NCBI GenBank assembly: GCA_021848345.1
Contig: JAJZUV010000002.1
Location: 1-64,000, forward strand
Source of the DNA: Pseudomonadota bacterium
GTDB lineage: Bacteria; Pseudomonadota; Gammaproteobacteria; Burkholderiales; Burkholderiaceae_C
DNA length: 64,000 bases
Direction: 5' to 3'
Made by a program: the position numbers and the translations under genes. A model generated the notes under the pieces. That model worked only from the letters and a program-made list of their open reading frames with translations, ran no database searches and had not been told where the DNA came from. Below are positions 24,351 through 33,453 of this stretch, piece after piece (positions within the stretch are counted from its first letter, which is position 1; every line of letters starts with the position of its first letter).

Positions 24351-25004
24351 TCAGGGGGTGCGCGTTCGCGCGATGCGCGCGACGCGGCGGGTGGGTGGGG
24401 TGGTTGGGTCGGGTACGCCGGCCGGCTCCAGCGCGCGCAGCGCATGCGTCGCCAGGGTGCGCAGGCGCGCCGGCTCGCCGTACAGGCGAGCCGCCACGCG
24501 AATGGAGAACACGCCGCCCAGCAGCGCCGCGGCCTGCGCGGCCACGTCGGTGTGCGCGGGCAGCGCGCCCGCGGCCACGGCGCAGGCCAGGCGCGCGGCG
24601 AAAAAGGCCTCCACCTCGCCCAGGCGGGCACGCACGGTGGCGCGCGCGGCCTCGCCCATGTCGGCGCCGTCGAGTGCGCTGTTGACCAGCAGGCAACCGC
24701 GCCGCTCGGGGTCGGCCAGCGAGGCGTCGACCAGTTCGTCGAAGAAGCGCCGGATCGCCTCCAGCGGCTCCGGGTGAGTGGCCAGGCGCGCGATGCGCAC
24801 GGCCAGGCCGCGCTCCGCGTAGCGCCCCAGCACGCGCACGAACAGCCCCTGCTTGTCGGCGTAGCGGTGGTACAGCGCGGCACTGCCCAGGCCGGTGGCC
24901 GCCGTGAGCTCGCGCAGCGAGGTGTCGGCGTAGCCACGACGCCAGAACACCTGCATGGCGCGCTCGAGCACGACATCGTCGGAAAGGTTGCGGCCTCTGG
25001 GCAT
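24351..25004 (-). CDS. TetR/AcrR family transcriptional regulator
   Basis: Regulator of 217 residues with an N-terminal helix-turn-helix (about residues 8-52, with TSLRELTAATGLGSAALYHRYADKQ split across the recognition helix) and a helical ligand-binding domain. It is first in an operon with the GST and dehalogenase genes and diverges from a FrnE-like gene, so it probably represses one or both. A palindrome in the gap (25045-25060) is a plausible operator. The ligand is unknown. Confidence 0.9.
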   Translation of the reverse strand: MPRGRNLSDDVVLERAMQVFWRRGYADTSLRELTAATGLGSAALYHRYADKQGLFVRVLGRYAERGLAVRIARLATHPEPLEAIRRFFDELVDASLADPERRGCLLVNSALDGADMGEAARATVRARLGEVEAFFAARLACAVAAGALPAHTDVAAQAAALLGGVFSIRVAARLYGEPARLRTLATHALRALEPAGVPDPTTPPTRRVARIARTRTP

Positions 25005-25044
25005 GGATGATCCGCTTGTTGCGCGATGGAATCCGAAGTACTTT

Positions 25045-25060
25045 AATGGAACGTTCGTTT
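25045..25060. promoter_or_regulatory. Palindromic operator candidate for the TetR regulator
   Basis: AATGGAACGTTCGTTT has a perfect 8-bp centre (GAACGTTC) and 6 of 8 matching arm positions. It lies in the 111-bp gap between the divergent TetR and FrnE-like genes, in a locally AT-richer patch. Position and symmetry suit a TetR site. Confidence 0.4.
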
Positions 25061-25115
25061 CAATTCAAATCCGCCGAGAGCCGCGTTTGCGGCGCCGGCG
25101 ACGGAGGCGCGCGAC

Positions 25116-25772
25116 ATGGATCGAACCGAGGGACCCCACCTGGTGTATTTCGCCGACCCGATGTGTTCCTGGTGCTGGGGCTTTTCTCCAGTGATCGAGG
25201 CCATCGGCGAACGCTTCGGCGAGCAGTTGCCCATACGCCTGGTGCTCGGCGGCCTGCGCCCCGGCAACGTCGAGCCGATGGACGAGCAGGCGCGCATCGA
25301 GACGCGCGGGCACTGGAGACACGTGCACGAGGCCAGCGGCCAACCCTTCGATTGGAGCTTCTTCGACCGCGAGGGCTTCGTCTACGACACCGAACCCGCC
25401 AGCCGCGCGGTGGTCCTGATGCGCCGTCGCGGCCCGGCCGAGGCGCTGGCCGGGCTGCGCCGCCTGCAGCGCGCCTTTTATGCCGAGGGGCGCGACGTCA
25501 CCGATCTCGACCAGCTCGCCGAACTGGCGGGCGAGCTCGACTTCGAGCCGCGCGAATTCCGCGCCGGGCTCGACGACGTCACGCTGGTGCACGAGACCCG
25601 GGCCGACTTCGAGCTGGCCGCGCGATCGGGGGTGCGCGGCTTTCCCACGCTGATCGCCGGCAGCGGCGGCGCGAGGGACTACATGCTGCTCACCCACGGA
25701 TTCCAACCCGCGCAGCGCGTGCTGCCGGCGCTGGAGCAATGGCTGTCGAGCACCGTGGGACGCACGGCCTGA
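25116..25772 (+). CDS. DsbA family protein, FrnE-like
   Basis: Cytoplasmic thioredoxin-fold protein of 218 residues without a signal peptide. The N-terminus VYFADPMCSWCWGF carries a CSWC redox pair, followed by the inserted helical domain and a C-terminal GVRGFPTLI cis-Pro loop, as in FrnE-type oxidoreductases and related isomerases. GGAGG 8 nt before the ATG. It diverges from the TetR gene. A role in oxidative or electrophile stress is inferred from the GST neighbour. Confidence 0.88.
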   Translation: MDRTEGPHLVYFADPMCSWCWGFSPVIEAIGERFGEQLPIRLVLGGLRPGNVEPMDEQARIETRGHWRHVHEASGQPFDWSFFDREGFVYDTEPASRAVVLMRRRGPAEALAGLRRLQRAFYAEGRDVTDLDQLAELAGELDFEPREFRAGLDDVTLVHETRADFELAARSGVRGFPTLIAGSGGARDYMLLTHGFQPAQRVLPALEQWLSSTVGRTA

Positions 25773-25880
25773 CGCTGCTCACGGCACGCCGAAGGTCGCC
25801 GGGCGCCGGGCCCGGGGACGGTGCCGCGGCGGAGTGGCTGGCTACACTGGGCGCACGAGCATTCGGAACAGGTTCCGCAC

Positions 25881-26603
25881 ATGTCAAGCACCGGCCTGAT
25901 GGTCGCGCTCATCGGTGACCGAGACCCTCGTGTCCCCGCGCACGAAGCCATTCCTCCGGCCTTGCAGGCAGCGGCGCGGCTGCTGGGCGAGCGTGTCGAC
26001 GCGCAGTGGGTTCCCACGTCGAGCATTCATTCGGAGGAACCGCTTCGCGACTTCGACGGCCTGTGGTGTGTGCCGGGCTCGCCGTATCGCAGCATGGACG
26101 GCGCGCTCATCGCGATACGCCATGCCCGGAGCGCGAAGCGGCCTTTCCTGGGAACCTGCGGCGGCTTCCAGCACGCCATCGTCGAGTACGCGCGCAATGT
26201 GCTCGGCTGGGAGGACGCCGAGCACGCGGAGACCGCTCCCCAGGCGCGGCGCGCCGTGGTCACCGCGCTGGAGTGTTCGCTGGTGGAGATCGCCGAGCCC
26301 GTGCGTCTGCAAGTCGGATCGCGCATCGCGCGGGCCTACGGCGCGCAGGAGGCCTTCGAGGCCTATCGCTGCCGCTACGGCCTGAACCCCGGGTTCCGCG
26401 AGCATCTGCTGGGTGGCCCCTTGCGCGCCAGCGCCTGGGACGCCGCCGGCGAGGTGCGCGCTGTGGAACTGGACGGCCACCCCTTCTACGTTGCCACGCT
26501 GTTCCAGCCGGAGCGCGCCGCTCTCGAAGGCCTGCCGGTACCCCTGGCCCGCGAATTCCTGCTCGCCTGCCGCCAGGTGCGGGACGCCGCGCGGTCCGCG
26601 TGA
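25881..26603 (+). CDS. Class I glutamine amidotransferase-like protein related to the CTP synthase C-terminus
   Basis: Protein of 240 residues resembling only the glutaminase half of CTP synthase. The nucleophile Cys93 sits in GTCGGFQHAIVEYARNVL, almost as in PyrG. The usual catalytic His in FHPE is Gln209 (FQPE), so normal glutaminase activity is doubtful. Homologues are listed as CTP synthase C-terminal region-related (seleno)proteins; this one encodes Cys, not selenocysteine. Function unknown. It stands alone, with tRNA-Ile2 on the other strand downstream. Confidence 0.8.
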   Translation: MSSTGLMVALIGDRDPRVPAHEAIPPALQAAARLLGERVDAQWVPTSSIHSEEPLRDFDGLWCVPGSPYRSMDGALIAIRHARSAKRPFLGTCGGFQHAIVEYARNVLGWEDAEHAETAPQARRAVVTALECSLVEIAEPVRLQVGSRIARAYGAQEAFEAYRCRYGLNPGFREHLLGGPLRASAWDAAGEVRAVELDGHPFYVATLFQPERAALEGLPVPLAREFLLACRQVRDAARSA

Positions 26604-26687
26604 ACTTCGTTCGCACTGCCTCGCGCCTTGCGCGGCCGGCTGGACGATCTGGGTGAGCGGCGCGCGCCGGCTATTCGGGTCGGATCC

Positions 26688-26763
<76 letters not shown>

Positions 26764-26874
26764 GCGGCGCGTGCGGGCAGGGCGCCCGGGGCCGAGCGGC
26801 GGATTCTACCGGCGGCCCGCGGGGCTTCGCGCCGGCCTGCGGCGTGCACGCCCGGCGCTGCGGACAATGCGTCG

Positions 26875-27402
26875 ATGGGAACGCGCTGCATCGGAGTCAC
26901 GTTGGTGGAGTGCCTGGTCGTGATGGCGTTGATCGCCATCTGCGCGGGCCTGGCGCTGCCCGCCTGGCGCGACGCGTTGCGGGCCCAGCAGGTGCGCGCC
27001 GCCGGCGAGGCCCTGGAGGACGGCTTGCGCCAGGCCAGGTTGCACGCGTTGCGGCGCGGGAGTTTCGTGCGCATGTGCCCCGGTGGCGAGGCCGGCGATT
27101 GCCGGCGCGCCGGGCGCTGGGAGCAGGGCTGGGTGCTGCTGGGCGAGCCCGTTGCGGGCAGCGGCGAGGCGCCGGTTCTCGGCGTCGGACCGGCATGGCC
27201 CGGGGTGCGCATCGACGGCGACGCGGCGCTGGCGCAGGGCGCCGGCTTCGATGCCGGGGGCTGGCCGCGGCGGCCCGGCGGTGCCCTGCTGATGGGGCGC
27301 TGGCGCGTGTGTCCGCAAGGCGGCGGCGCGGGGCGCGAATTCGTGATGTCGGCGGCCGGACGCCTGCGCTCCGCCGCGGTGGACTGCCCGCCGCCGCACT
27401 GA
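26875..27402 (+). CDS. GspH/FimT family pseudopilin
   Basis: Prepilin-like protein of 175 residues. The class III leader is very short (MGTRCIG) with cleavage before Val8. Glu at mature position 5 (Glu12) and the hydrophobic helix to about residue 29 are intact, and a beta-rich GspH-like domain follows. Such minor pilins prime type IV pili or type II secretion. No other pilin gene is adjacent, so it is an orphan in this window. Several Cys could form a disulfide in the globular domain. Confidence 0.82.
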   Translation: MGTRCIGVTLVECLVVMALIAICAGLALPAWRDALRAQQVRAAGEALEDGLRQARLHALRRGSFVRMCPGGEAGDCRRAGRWEQGWVLLGEPVAGSGEAPVLGVGPAWPGVRIDGDAALAQGAGFDAGGWPRRPGGALLMGRWRVCPQGGGAGREFVMSAAGRLRSAAVDCPPPH

Positions 27403-27433
27403 CGCGCCGGGACAGGGGCGGATCCGCGGTGGT

Positions 27434-28453
27434 TCAGCGCTGGCTGAGGGCGTTGCCGACCAGTTTGGCGGTGATGTCGACGATGCGGATCATGCGGTCG
27501 TAGGCCATGCGGGTGGGGCCGATCACGCCCAGTGTGCCGACCACGCGGCCGTCCACCTCGTAAGGGGAGGTGATGACCGAAAGTTCCTCGTAGGGAACCA
27601 CCTCGCTGTCACCGCCGATGTAGATGCGCACGCCCTCGGAGCGTTGCGAGCTCTCCAGCAGGCGCAGCAGCAGGGACTTCTGCTCGAACAGGTCGAACAG
27701 GCGCCGCAGGCCGGCCAGGTCCCCGGCGAGGTCGTCCACCTCCAGCAATTGCTTCTGCCCGGAGATCACCACCTCTTCCTGGCGCTCGGCCGCGGCCTGC
27801 CCGGCGGCGACCACCGCCGCCTGCATGAGGGCGACGATCTCCCCGCGGATGTTCTCCATCTCGCCGCGAAGACGGGCCGACATCTGCTCGAAGTCCAGCC
27901 CGCTGCAATGCGCGTTGAGATAGTTGGCGGCCTCGGTCAGCTGGGCCTGGGTGTAGGGGTGGCTGGAGACGATGATGCGGTTCTGCACGTCGCCGCCAGC
28001 ATCGACCAGGATGACCAGGATGCGCTGTTCCGACAGGCGCAGGAACTCGATGTGGCGGAACGCCGCGTCGCGCCGCGGGCTCATCACCACGCCGACGAAG
28101 TGCGACAGGTCGGACAGCAGCCGCGCGGCGTTCACGATGACTTTCTGCGGCTCCACGCTGGTCAGCTCGGAGCGGAATCGCTGCTCGAACTCCTGGTGGT
28201 CGCCTTCGCCGCGCGCGGTGAGCATGGTGTCCACGAACACCCGGTAGCCGCGCGGCGTGGGGATGCGCCCCGCCGAGGTGTGGGGGCTCGCGATCAGGCC
28301 CAGCTCCTCCAGGTCGGCCATCACGTTGCGGATGGTCGCGGCGGACAGTTCCAGGCCGGAGGCGCGCGAAAGCGTGCGCGATCCCACGGGTTGTCCGTCG
28401 GCGATGTAGCGCTCGATCAGGGCTTTCAGAAGAAGGCGAGCTCGGTCGTCCAT
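27434..28453 (-). CDS. hrcA: Heat-inducible transcription repressor HrcA
   Basis: Repressor of class I heat shock genes, 339 residues. The winged-helix N-terminus ([41 protein letters not shown]) and the GAF-like C-terminus ending [19 protein letters not shown] are complete. HrcA binds CIRCE elements at groE/dnaK promoters and needs GroEL. I see no CIRCE in this window. The ATG at 28453 begins at the conserved MDDRA; another at 28462 adds three residues. Divergent from nadK, a typical arrangement. Confidence 0.95.
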   Translation of the reverse strand: MDDRARLLLKALIERYIADGQPVGSRTLSRASGLELSAATIRNVMADLEELGLIASPHTSAGRIPTPRGYRVFVDTMLTARGEGDHQEFEQRFRSELTSVEPQKVIVNAARLLSDLSHFVGVVMSPRRDAAFRHIEFLRLSEQRILVILVDAGGDVQNRIIVSSHPYTQAQLTEAANYLNAHCSGLDFEQMSARLRGEMENIRGEIVALMQAAVVAAGQAAAERQEEVVISGQKQLLEVDDLAGDLAGLRRLFDLFEQKSLLLRLLESSQRSEGVRIYIGGDSEVVPYEELSVITSPYEVDGRVVGTLGVIGPTRMAYDRMIRIVDITAKLVGNALSQR

Positions 28454-28596
28454 GACGCGCATTTTAAATTCTCGCGCTCCGGCATGGGGGCGCCGCGGGT
28501 CACCCGCCGCCTGCCTGTGCTGTAATGCCACAAAGGTACCCCCCGGCGTGCCCTGCCAGCGTGCCCCATTGCGCGCGTTCATCCGCCTCTCAGCCC

Positions 28597-29493
28597 ATGT
28601 CCGCACCCGTATTCCAGCACGCCATCCTGATCGGCAAGCCCGAGGCAGCCGGCGTCGGCCGCACGCTGGAGGAGATCGCGTCGTGGCTGGCCGCCAGCGG
28701 CGTGGAGCCGCTGATCGAGCTGGAGACGGCCCAGCGCTGCGAACTTCCGGGACATCGCGCGGTGGCCTTGCGCGACATCGGACACGACGAGGCGCGCAGT
28801 CTGGTGGGCATCGTGGTCGGCGGCGACGGCACCATGCTGGGCGCCGCGCGCCAGCTGTCGCCGTCGGGCGTGCCCCTGATGGGCATCAACGCCGGGCGCC
28901 TGGGGTTCATCACCGACATCGTCGAGGCGCGCTGGCGCGAGGCCCTGGGGGCCATGCTGCAGGGTCATTTCGAGCGCGAGCAGCGCGCGGTGCTGGCCGG
29001 GCGGGTCCAGCGCGACGGCGAGACCATTTTCACCGGCATCGCCATCAACGACATCGTGGTCAATCGCAGCGGCGCGACCGGGCTGGTCGAGTTGCGCGTG
29101 GACGTGGACGGCTGCGCCATGTACGCGCAGCGCGCCGACGGGCTGATCGTGGCCACGCCCACCGGCTCCACCGCCTACGCGATGTCGGCCGGCGGCCCGA
29201 TCCTGCACCCCAGCCTGCCGGGGCTGGTGCTGGTGCCGATCGCCGCGCACACGCTGTCGAACCGTCCCATCGTGCTGCCCGACCATGTGCGCATCGACAT
29301 CGAGGTGGCCTCGCGCAGCGACGTGGTGCTGAATTTCGACATGCAGCATTTCGCGGATCTGCTGGGCGGCGACCGCATCCACCTGCAGATCGCGCCCTAC
29401 CGCGCGGTCTTCCTGCACCCGCCGGGGTGGAACTATTTCTCGACCCTGCGCAAGAAGCTGCGCTGGCACGAGATCCTCGGCGTGGACGACTGA
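28597..29493 (+). CDS. nadK: NAD kinase
   Basis: Phosphorylates NAD to NADP with ATP or polyphosphate. The 298 residues include the catalytic GGDGT motif (75-79), the NAD-binding AINDIVV and [17 protein letters not shown] segments, and the C-terminal DHVRIDIEV core. Length is usual. ATG at 28597. recN follows after 34 nt, so the two are likely in one operon. Confidence 0.96.
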   Translation: MSAPVFQHAILIGKPEAAGVGRTLEEIASWLAASGVEPLIELETAQRCELPGHRAVALRDIGHDEARSLVGIVVGGDGTMLGAARQLSPSGVPLMGINAGRLGFITDIVEARWREALGAMLQGHFEREQRAVLAGRVQRDGETIFTGIAINDIVVNRSGATGLVELRVDVDGCAMYAQRADGLIVATPTGSTAYAMSAGGPILHPSLPGLVLVPIAAHTLSNRPIVLPDHVRIDIEVASRSDVVLNFDMQHFADLLGGDRIHLQIAPYRAVFLHPPGWNYFSTLRKKLRWHEILGVDD

Positions 29494-29527
29494 AGCCCTG
29501 CAACCAGCCAACCCCGCGGCCCCGAGC

Positions 29528-31258
29528 ATGTTGCGCCGACTGCATATTCGTCATTTCGTGCTGGTGGACGAACTCGAACTCGAGTTCGGCCCCGGCTTCA
29601 CGGCCCTGACCGGCGAGACCGGCGCCGGCAAGTCCATCCTGATCGACGCGCTCAAGCTGGCGCTGGGCGAGCGCGGCGACGCCTCGGTGCTGCTGCCGGG
29701 GGCCGCGCGCGCGGAAATCTCGGCCGAGTTCGACACGCCGCCGCAGCTCGCCGGCTGGCTCGACGAACAGGGTTTCGAGCCTGGCGAGACGCTGCTGCTG
29801 CGCCGGGTCATCGACGCCCAGGGCCGTTCGCGCGGCTACCTCAACGGCAGCCCCGCCACGCTGGCGCAAATGCGCGAGGCGGGCGACGCGCTGGTCGACA
29901 TCCACGGTCAGCATGCGTGGCAGAGCCTGGCGCGCAGCGAATCGGCGCGCGATCTGCTCGATGCCTACGCCGGCGCGGGCTCCGAGCGCGAGGCCTGCGC
30001 GCAGGCCTGGCGGGTCTGGCGCGACGCCGAGCAGCAGTTGCAGGCGGCGCGCCAGGACGCCGGGCAGCTGCAGCGCGAGCGCGAGAGCCTGCAGGTGGAG
30101 CTCGCCGAACTCGACCGCCTGGCGCCGAAGGCCGACGAGTGGGAGCCGCTGAATGCCGAGCACCGGCGCCTGGCGCACGCGGCCGAGCTCATCGAACAGT
30201 TGCAGGGGGCCTGCGCCTGGCTGGACGACGAGGAGAGCGGCGCGTTGCGCATGCTGGCGCGCGCGCAGCAGGCCCTGCAGCCCGCGGCGGCGATCGACCC
30301 GGGGCTGCAGCCGGTGCTGGAGCAGCTCGATCAGTTGCATACCCTGGGCGCCGAGCTGGGCCACGAGCTGGCGGCGCGCCTGCGCCAGGCCGACGTCGAC
30401 CCGCAGCGCCTGGCCGAGGTGGACGCCCGGCTGTCGGCGTGGATGGGGCAGGCGCGGCGCCAACGCGTGACCCCCGAGCAACTGCCCGCGCAGTGGCGGC
30501 AATTGCGGGACCGCCAGCAGCAACTGGAGCAGGGCGCCGACCTGGAGGCGCTGGCGGCGCGCGAGCGCGGCGCGCACGCGCGGCTGCGCGAGGCCGCGGC
30601 GCGACTGAGCGAGCGACGCGCGCAGGCCTGCACGCGCCTGGCGCAGGGCGTGCGCGCGCTGATGCAGGACCTCGGCATGCAGGGAGGGGATTTCTCGGTC
30701 GCGCTGCGCGATCTGCCGCAGATCCAGTCCGCCGGCGCGGAGTCCGTGGAACTGCTGGTGGCCGGGCATGCCGGGGCCGAACTGCGTCCGCTGGCGCGCG
30801 TGGCCTCGGGCGGCGAACTCTCGCGCATCGCGCTGGCGCTGGCGGCCACCACGGCGGCGCAGCAGCCGGTGGGCACCTTGCTGTTCGACGAGGTCGACGC
30901 CGGCATCGGCGGCGCGGTGGCGCACACGGTGGGCCGTCTGCTGGGCGCACTGGGCGCGGATCGCCAGGTGCTGGCGGTCACCCACCTGGCGCAGGTGGCC
31001 GCGGCCGCGTCGCGCCACCTGCAGGTGGACAAGGCCAGCCGCGAGGGTCGGACCTTCAGCAGCGTGCGCGCACTGGATGCGCCGGCGCGGGTGCTGGAGA
31101 TCGCGCGCATGCTGGGCGGTGACGCCTCCTCCGAGGCGGCGCTGGCGCATGCGCGGGAAATGCTGCAGGGCGCCATGCCGGAGGCGGCGCCGCGCGCGCG
31201 GCGAGCCCGTGCGGGCGCACCGAGGGAGACTTCGACTCCCCCGGGAAGCCGGGCGTAG
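29528..31258 (+). CDS. recN: DNA repair protein RecN
   Basis: SMC-like ATPase of 576 residues that acts early in double-strand break repair. Walker A is GETGAGKS (29-36). A long coiled-coil middle region follows, then the signature VASGGELSRIALAL and Walker B TLLFDEVDAGIGG with the conserved His in VTHLAQVA. No LexA box (CTGT-N8-ACAG) is visible in the short gap after nadK, unlike in enterobacteria. rapZ begins 16 nt downstream. Confidence 0.96.
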   Translation: MLRRLHIRHFVLVDELELEFGPGFTALTGETGAGKSILIDALKLALGERGDASVLLPGAARAEISAEFDTPPQLAGWLDEQGFEPGETLLLRRVIDAQGRSRGYLNGSPATLAQMREAGDALVDIHGQHAWQSLARSESARDLLDAYAGAGSEREACAQAWRVWRDAEQQLQAARQDAGQLQRERESLQVELAELDRLAPKADEWEPLNAEHRRLAHAAELIEQLQGACAWLDDEESGALRMLARAQQALQPAAAIDPGLQPVLEQLDQLHTLGAELGHELAARLRQADVDPQRLAEVDARLSAWMGQARRQRVTPEQLPAQWRQLRDRQQQLEQGADLEALAARERGAHARLREAAARLSERRAQACTRLAQGVRALMQDLGMQGGDFSVALRDLPQIQSAGAESVELLVAGHAGAELRPLARVASGGELSRIALALAATTAAQQPVGTLLFDEVDAGIGGAVAHTVGRLLGALGADRQVLAVTHLAQVAAAASRHLQVDKASREGRTFSSVRALDAPARVLEIARMLGGDASSEAALAHAREMLQGAMPEAAPRARRARAGAPRETSTPPGSRA

Positions 31259-31274
31259 CCGGGAGGGCCGTTCC

Positions 31275-32231
31275 ATGACCACGGGGACCCAGGATTCCTC
31301 CGACGCGGCGCAGCACGAGGCGCGAGCGCTGCGCGTGGTGCTGTTGTCGGGCGTGTCCGGCTCGGGCAAGACCATCGCGCTGAATTCGCTGGAGGACGCC
31401 GGCTACTACTGCGTGGACAACCTGCCCCCGCAGTTGGTGGACCAGTTGCTGGAGGTGTCGCAGCAGGCGGGCTACCGGCGCCTGGCCATCGCGATGGACG
31501 CCCGCGCTCCCGAGGGGCTGGGCCTGCTGCCCGATCTGGTGCGGCGCCTGCGCGCGCATTGCGATCTGCATTTCATCTACCTCGACTGCAGCACCGACAC
31601 CCTGGTGCAGCGCTTCTCCGAAACGCGGCGCGCGCACCCGCTGACCGCCCGCCGCGGCGAGCAGGCGCGCATCGCGCCGGGCCAGCCGGCGCCGGCTTCC
31701 GCGCCGGCACTGGTCGAGGCCATCGAGCTGGAGCGCGAGCTGCTGGCGCCCGTGGCGGGGCTGGGCCTGCACATCGACACCAGTGGACTGCGCCCGGCGC
31801 AACTGCGCGCCTGGGTGCGCCAGACCGTGCAACTGGAGGCCTCGCGCCTGACGTTGTTGTTCGAATCCTTCGCCTTCAAGCACGGCGTGGCGCTGGACGC
31901 GGATTTCGTGTTCGACGTGCGCATGCTGCCCAATCCGCATTACGACCCGCAGCTGCGCCCGCTCAACGGGCGCGACGCGCCGGTGGCGGATTTCCTGCGC
32001 GCCCAACCCGCGGTCATGCGCATGCTGGGCGACCTGCGGGGCTTCCTGGAACATTGGCTTCCCGCGATGGCCGAGGACCAGCGCAGCTACGTGGTGGTGG
32101 CCATCGGCTGCACCGGAGGCCAGCACCGCTCGGTGTTCCTGGCCGAGGAGCTGGGAAGGCACTTCGGGCAGCAGCACCGCGTGCTGGTGCGCCACCGCGA
32201 GCTCGACGCGGTCGGCGGCCCGGGCCGCTGA
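31275..32231 (+). CDS. rapZ: RNase adapter protein RapZ
   Basis: P-loop protein of 318 residues of the RapZ/YvcJ family. In enterobacteria RapZ directs RNase E to the GlmZ small RNA; elsewhere it binds UDP-GlcNAc or GTP and its role is less clear. Walker A is GVSGSGKT (26-33); NLPPQLVDQLL, LDCSTDTLVQRFSETRRAHPL and the C-terminal IGCTGGQHRSV with VLVRHREL are family hallmarks. The usual ptsN/hpr neighbours are not present here. Confidence 0.93.
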   Translation: MTTGTQDSSDAAQHEARALRVVLLSGVSGSGKTIALNSLEDAGYYCVDNLPPQLVDQLLEVSQQAGYRRLAIAMDARAPEGLGLLPDLVRRLRAHCDLHFIYLDCSTDTLVQRFSETRRAHPLTARRGEQARIAPGQPAPASAPALVEAIELERELLAPVAGLGLHIDTSGLRPAQLRAWVRQTVQLEASRLTLLFESFAFKHGVALDADFVFDVRMLPNPHYDPQLRPLNGRDAPVADFLRAQPAVMRMLGDLRGFLEHWLPAMAEDQRSYVVVAIGCTGGQHRSVFLAEELGRHFGQQHRVLVRHRELDAVGGPGR

Positions 32232-32279
32232 GGCCGTCGCCGGAGGCGGCACGGGCGCGTCGCCAAAGCCGGCTGCCTC

Positions 32280-33383
32280 TCAGCCCCGCTCGTCCGCGTC
32301 CGCGGCTTCGATCCGATCCCCGACCCGATCCGCGGCGAGCAGCTTGCGCACCGGCGCGGGAAGCCCCAGCGCGAGCGCCTGCTCCAGCGTGAACCAGGCT
32401 CCGCCCGCGTCGGCGTCGGCCACGCGCTCGTGGGCGCGCAGCCAGATCTCCAGCGGGCGCAGCAGCAGGTCCATGTGGGTGAGCACGTGGCGCAGCGGCG
32501 CGCGCGCGCTCTGGCGCAGCACCTCGCCGAGCTGAGCGGCCTGTTGCAGCGCCTGGGCTTCGTCGTCATGGCCCGGCAGGCTCCACAGGCCGGGCCAGAT
32601 GCCCTGCGGATCCCGACGCTGCAGCCACACGCGCGGGCCGGCCGGTTCGTCGCTGCGTGCCCACAGCAGCACCCACTCCAGCGTGCGCCGAGCGGCCCGC
32701 CGAGGGGTTTTCGCGGCAGCGGAGGGCATTACGGCTTCATCGCGAGGGCAGTCGGCGGCGAAGGGGCAGAGCAGGCAGTCGGGTTGGGTCGGCTTGCACA
32801 GCGTGGCGCCCAGGTCCATCAGGCCCTGCGTGTAGGCGTCCAGCGCGGTATCGGGCAGCAGCGATTCGGCGAGCTCCCACATCGCCCGCAGCGAGGCGGC
32901 GTCGCGCGGGCGCGGCATCGCGAAGGCCCGCGCCAGCACGCGCTGCACGTTGGCGTCCAGGATGGCCTCGCGCTGGCCGAAGCAGAAGGCGGCGATGGCC
33001 GCCGCGGTGGAGCGGCCGATGCCGGCGAGTTGCTCCAGTCCTTCGCGGCTGCGCGGGAATTCGCCGCCGTGGAGTTCGCAGACCTGGCGCGCGCAGCCGT
33101 GCAGGTTGCGCGCGCGGCGGTAGTAGCCCAGTCCGCTCCACTGCGCCAGCACCTGGTCGAGCTCGGCGGCGGCCAGCGCGCGCACGTCGGGAAAGCGCCG
33201 CAGGAAGGGCTCGTAGTAGCGCAGCACGGTGTCGACCCGCGTCTGCTGCAGCATGATCTCCGAGACCCAGACGCGGTAGGGGTCGCGGCTGAGCTGCCAG
33301 GGCAGGTCGTGGCGCCCGTGCGTGCGCTGCCACGCCACCAGGCGCGGCGCGAAGCTGCCGGGGTCGATGCCGCCGCCGGTCAT
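32280..33383 (-). CDS. mutY: A/G-specific adenine glycosylase MutY
   Basis: Removes adenine mispaired with 8-oxoguanine. The 367 residues contain catalytic Glu42 (SEIMLQQTR), the helix-hairpin-helix LAGIGRSTAAAI, catalytic Asp143 (ILDANVQRVL), the 4Fe-4S cysteines 196, 203, 206 and 212 in CX6CX2CX5C spacing, and a C-terminal NUDIX-like domain that recognises oxoG. It shares the area with mutM, the other enzyme of the GO repair system, separated by the dynamin-like gene. Confidence 0.95.
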   Translation of the reverse strand: MTGGGIDPGSFAPRLVAWQRTHGRHDLPWQLSRDPYRVWVSEIMLQQTRVDTVLRYYEPFLRRFPDVRALAAAELDQVLAQWSGLGYYRRARNLHGCARQVCELHGGEFPRSREGLEQLAGIGRSTAAAIAAFCFGQREAILDANVQRVLARAFAMPRPRDAASLRAMWELAESLLPDTALDAYTQGLMDLGATLCKPTQPDCLLCPFAADCPRDEAVMPSAAAKTPRRAARRTLEWVLLWARSDEPAGPRVWLQRRDPQGIWPGLWSLPGHDDEAQALQQAAQLGEVLRQSARAPLRHVLTHMDLLLRPLEIWLRAHERVADADAGGAWFTLEQALALGLPAPVRKLLAADRVGDRIEAADADERG

Positions 33384-33453
33384 CTCTACGCGGCGCGCGT
33401 GCCTGCCCCGCCGGGCGCGGCGGGAACGATGCGATCAGGCCCTTGCACTGCCG

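Noticed and set aside
25881-26603. Selenoprotein gene
   Set aside because: Family names mention selenocysteine, but the active-site codon here is TGC (Cys) and no in-frame TGA occurs.
28454-28596. CIRCE element at the hrcA-nadK gap
   Set aside because: No TTAGCACTC-N9-GAGTGCTAA-like inverted repeat is present.
29494-29527. LexA box upstream of recN
   Set aside because: No CTGT-N8-ACAG or similar palindrome is present in the nadK-recN gap.
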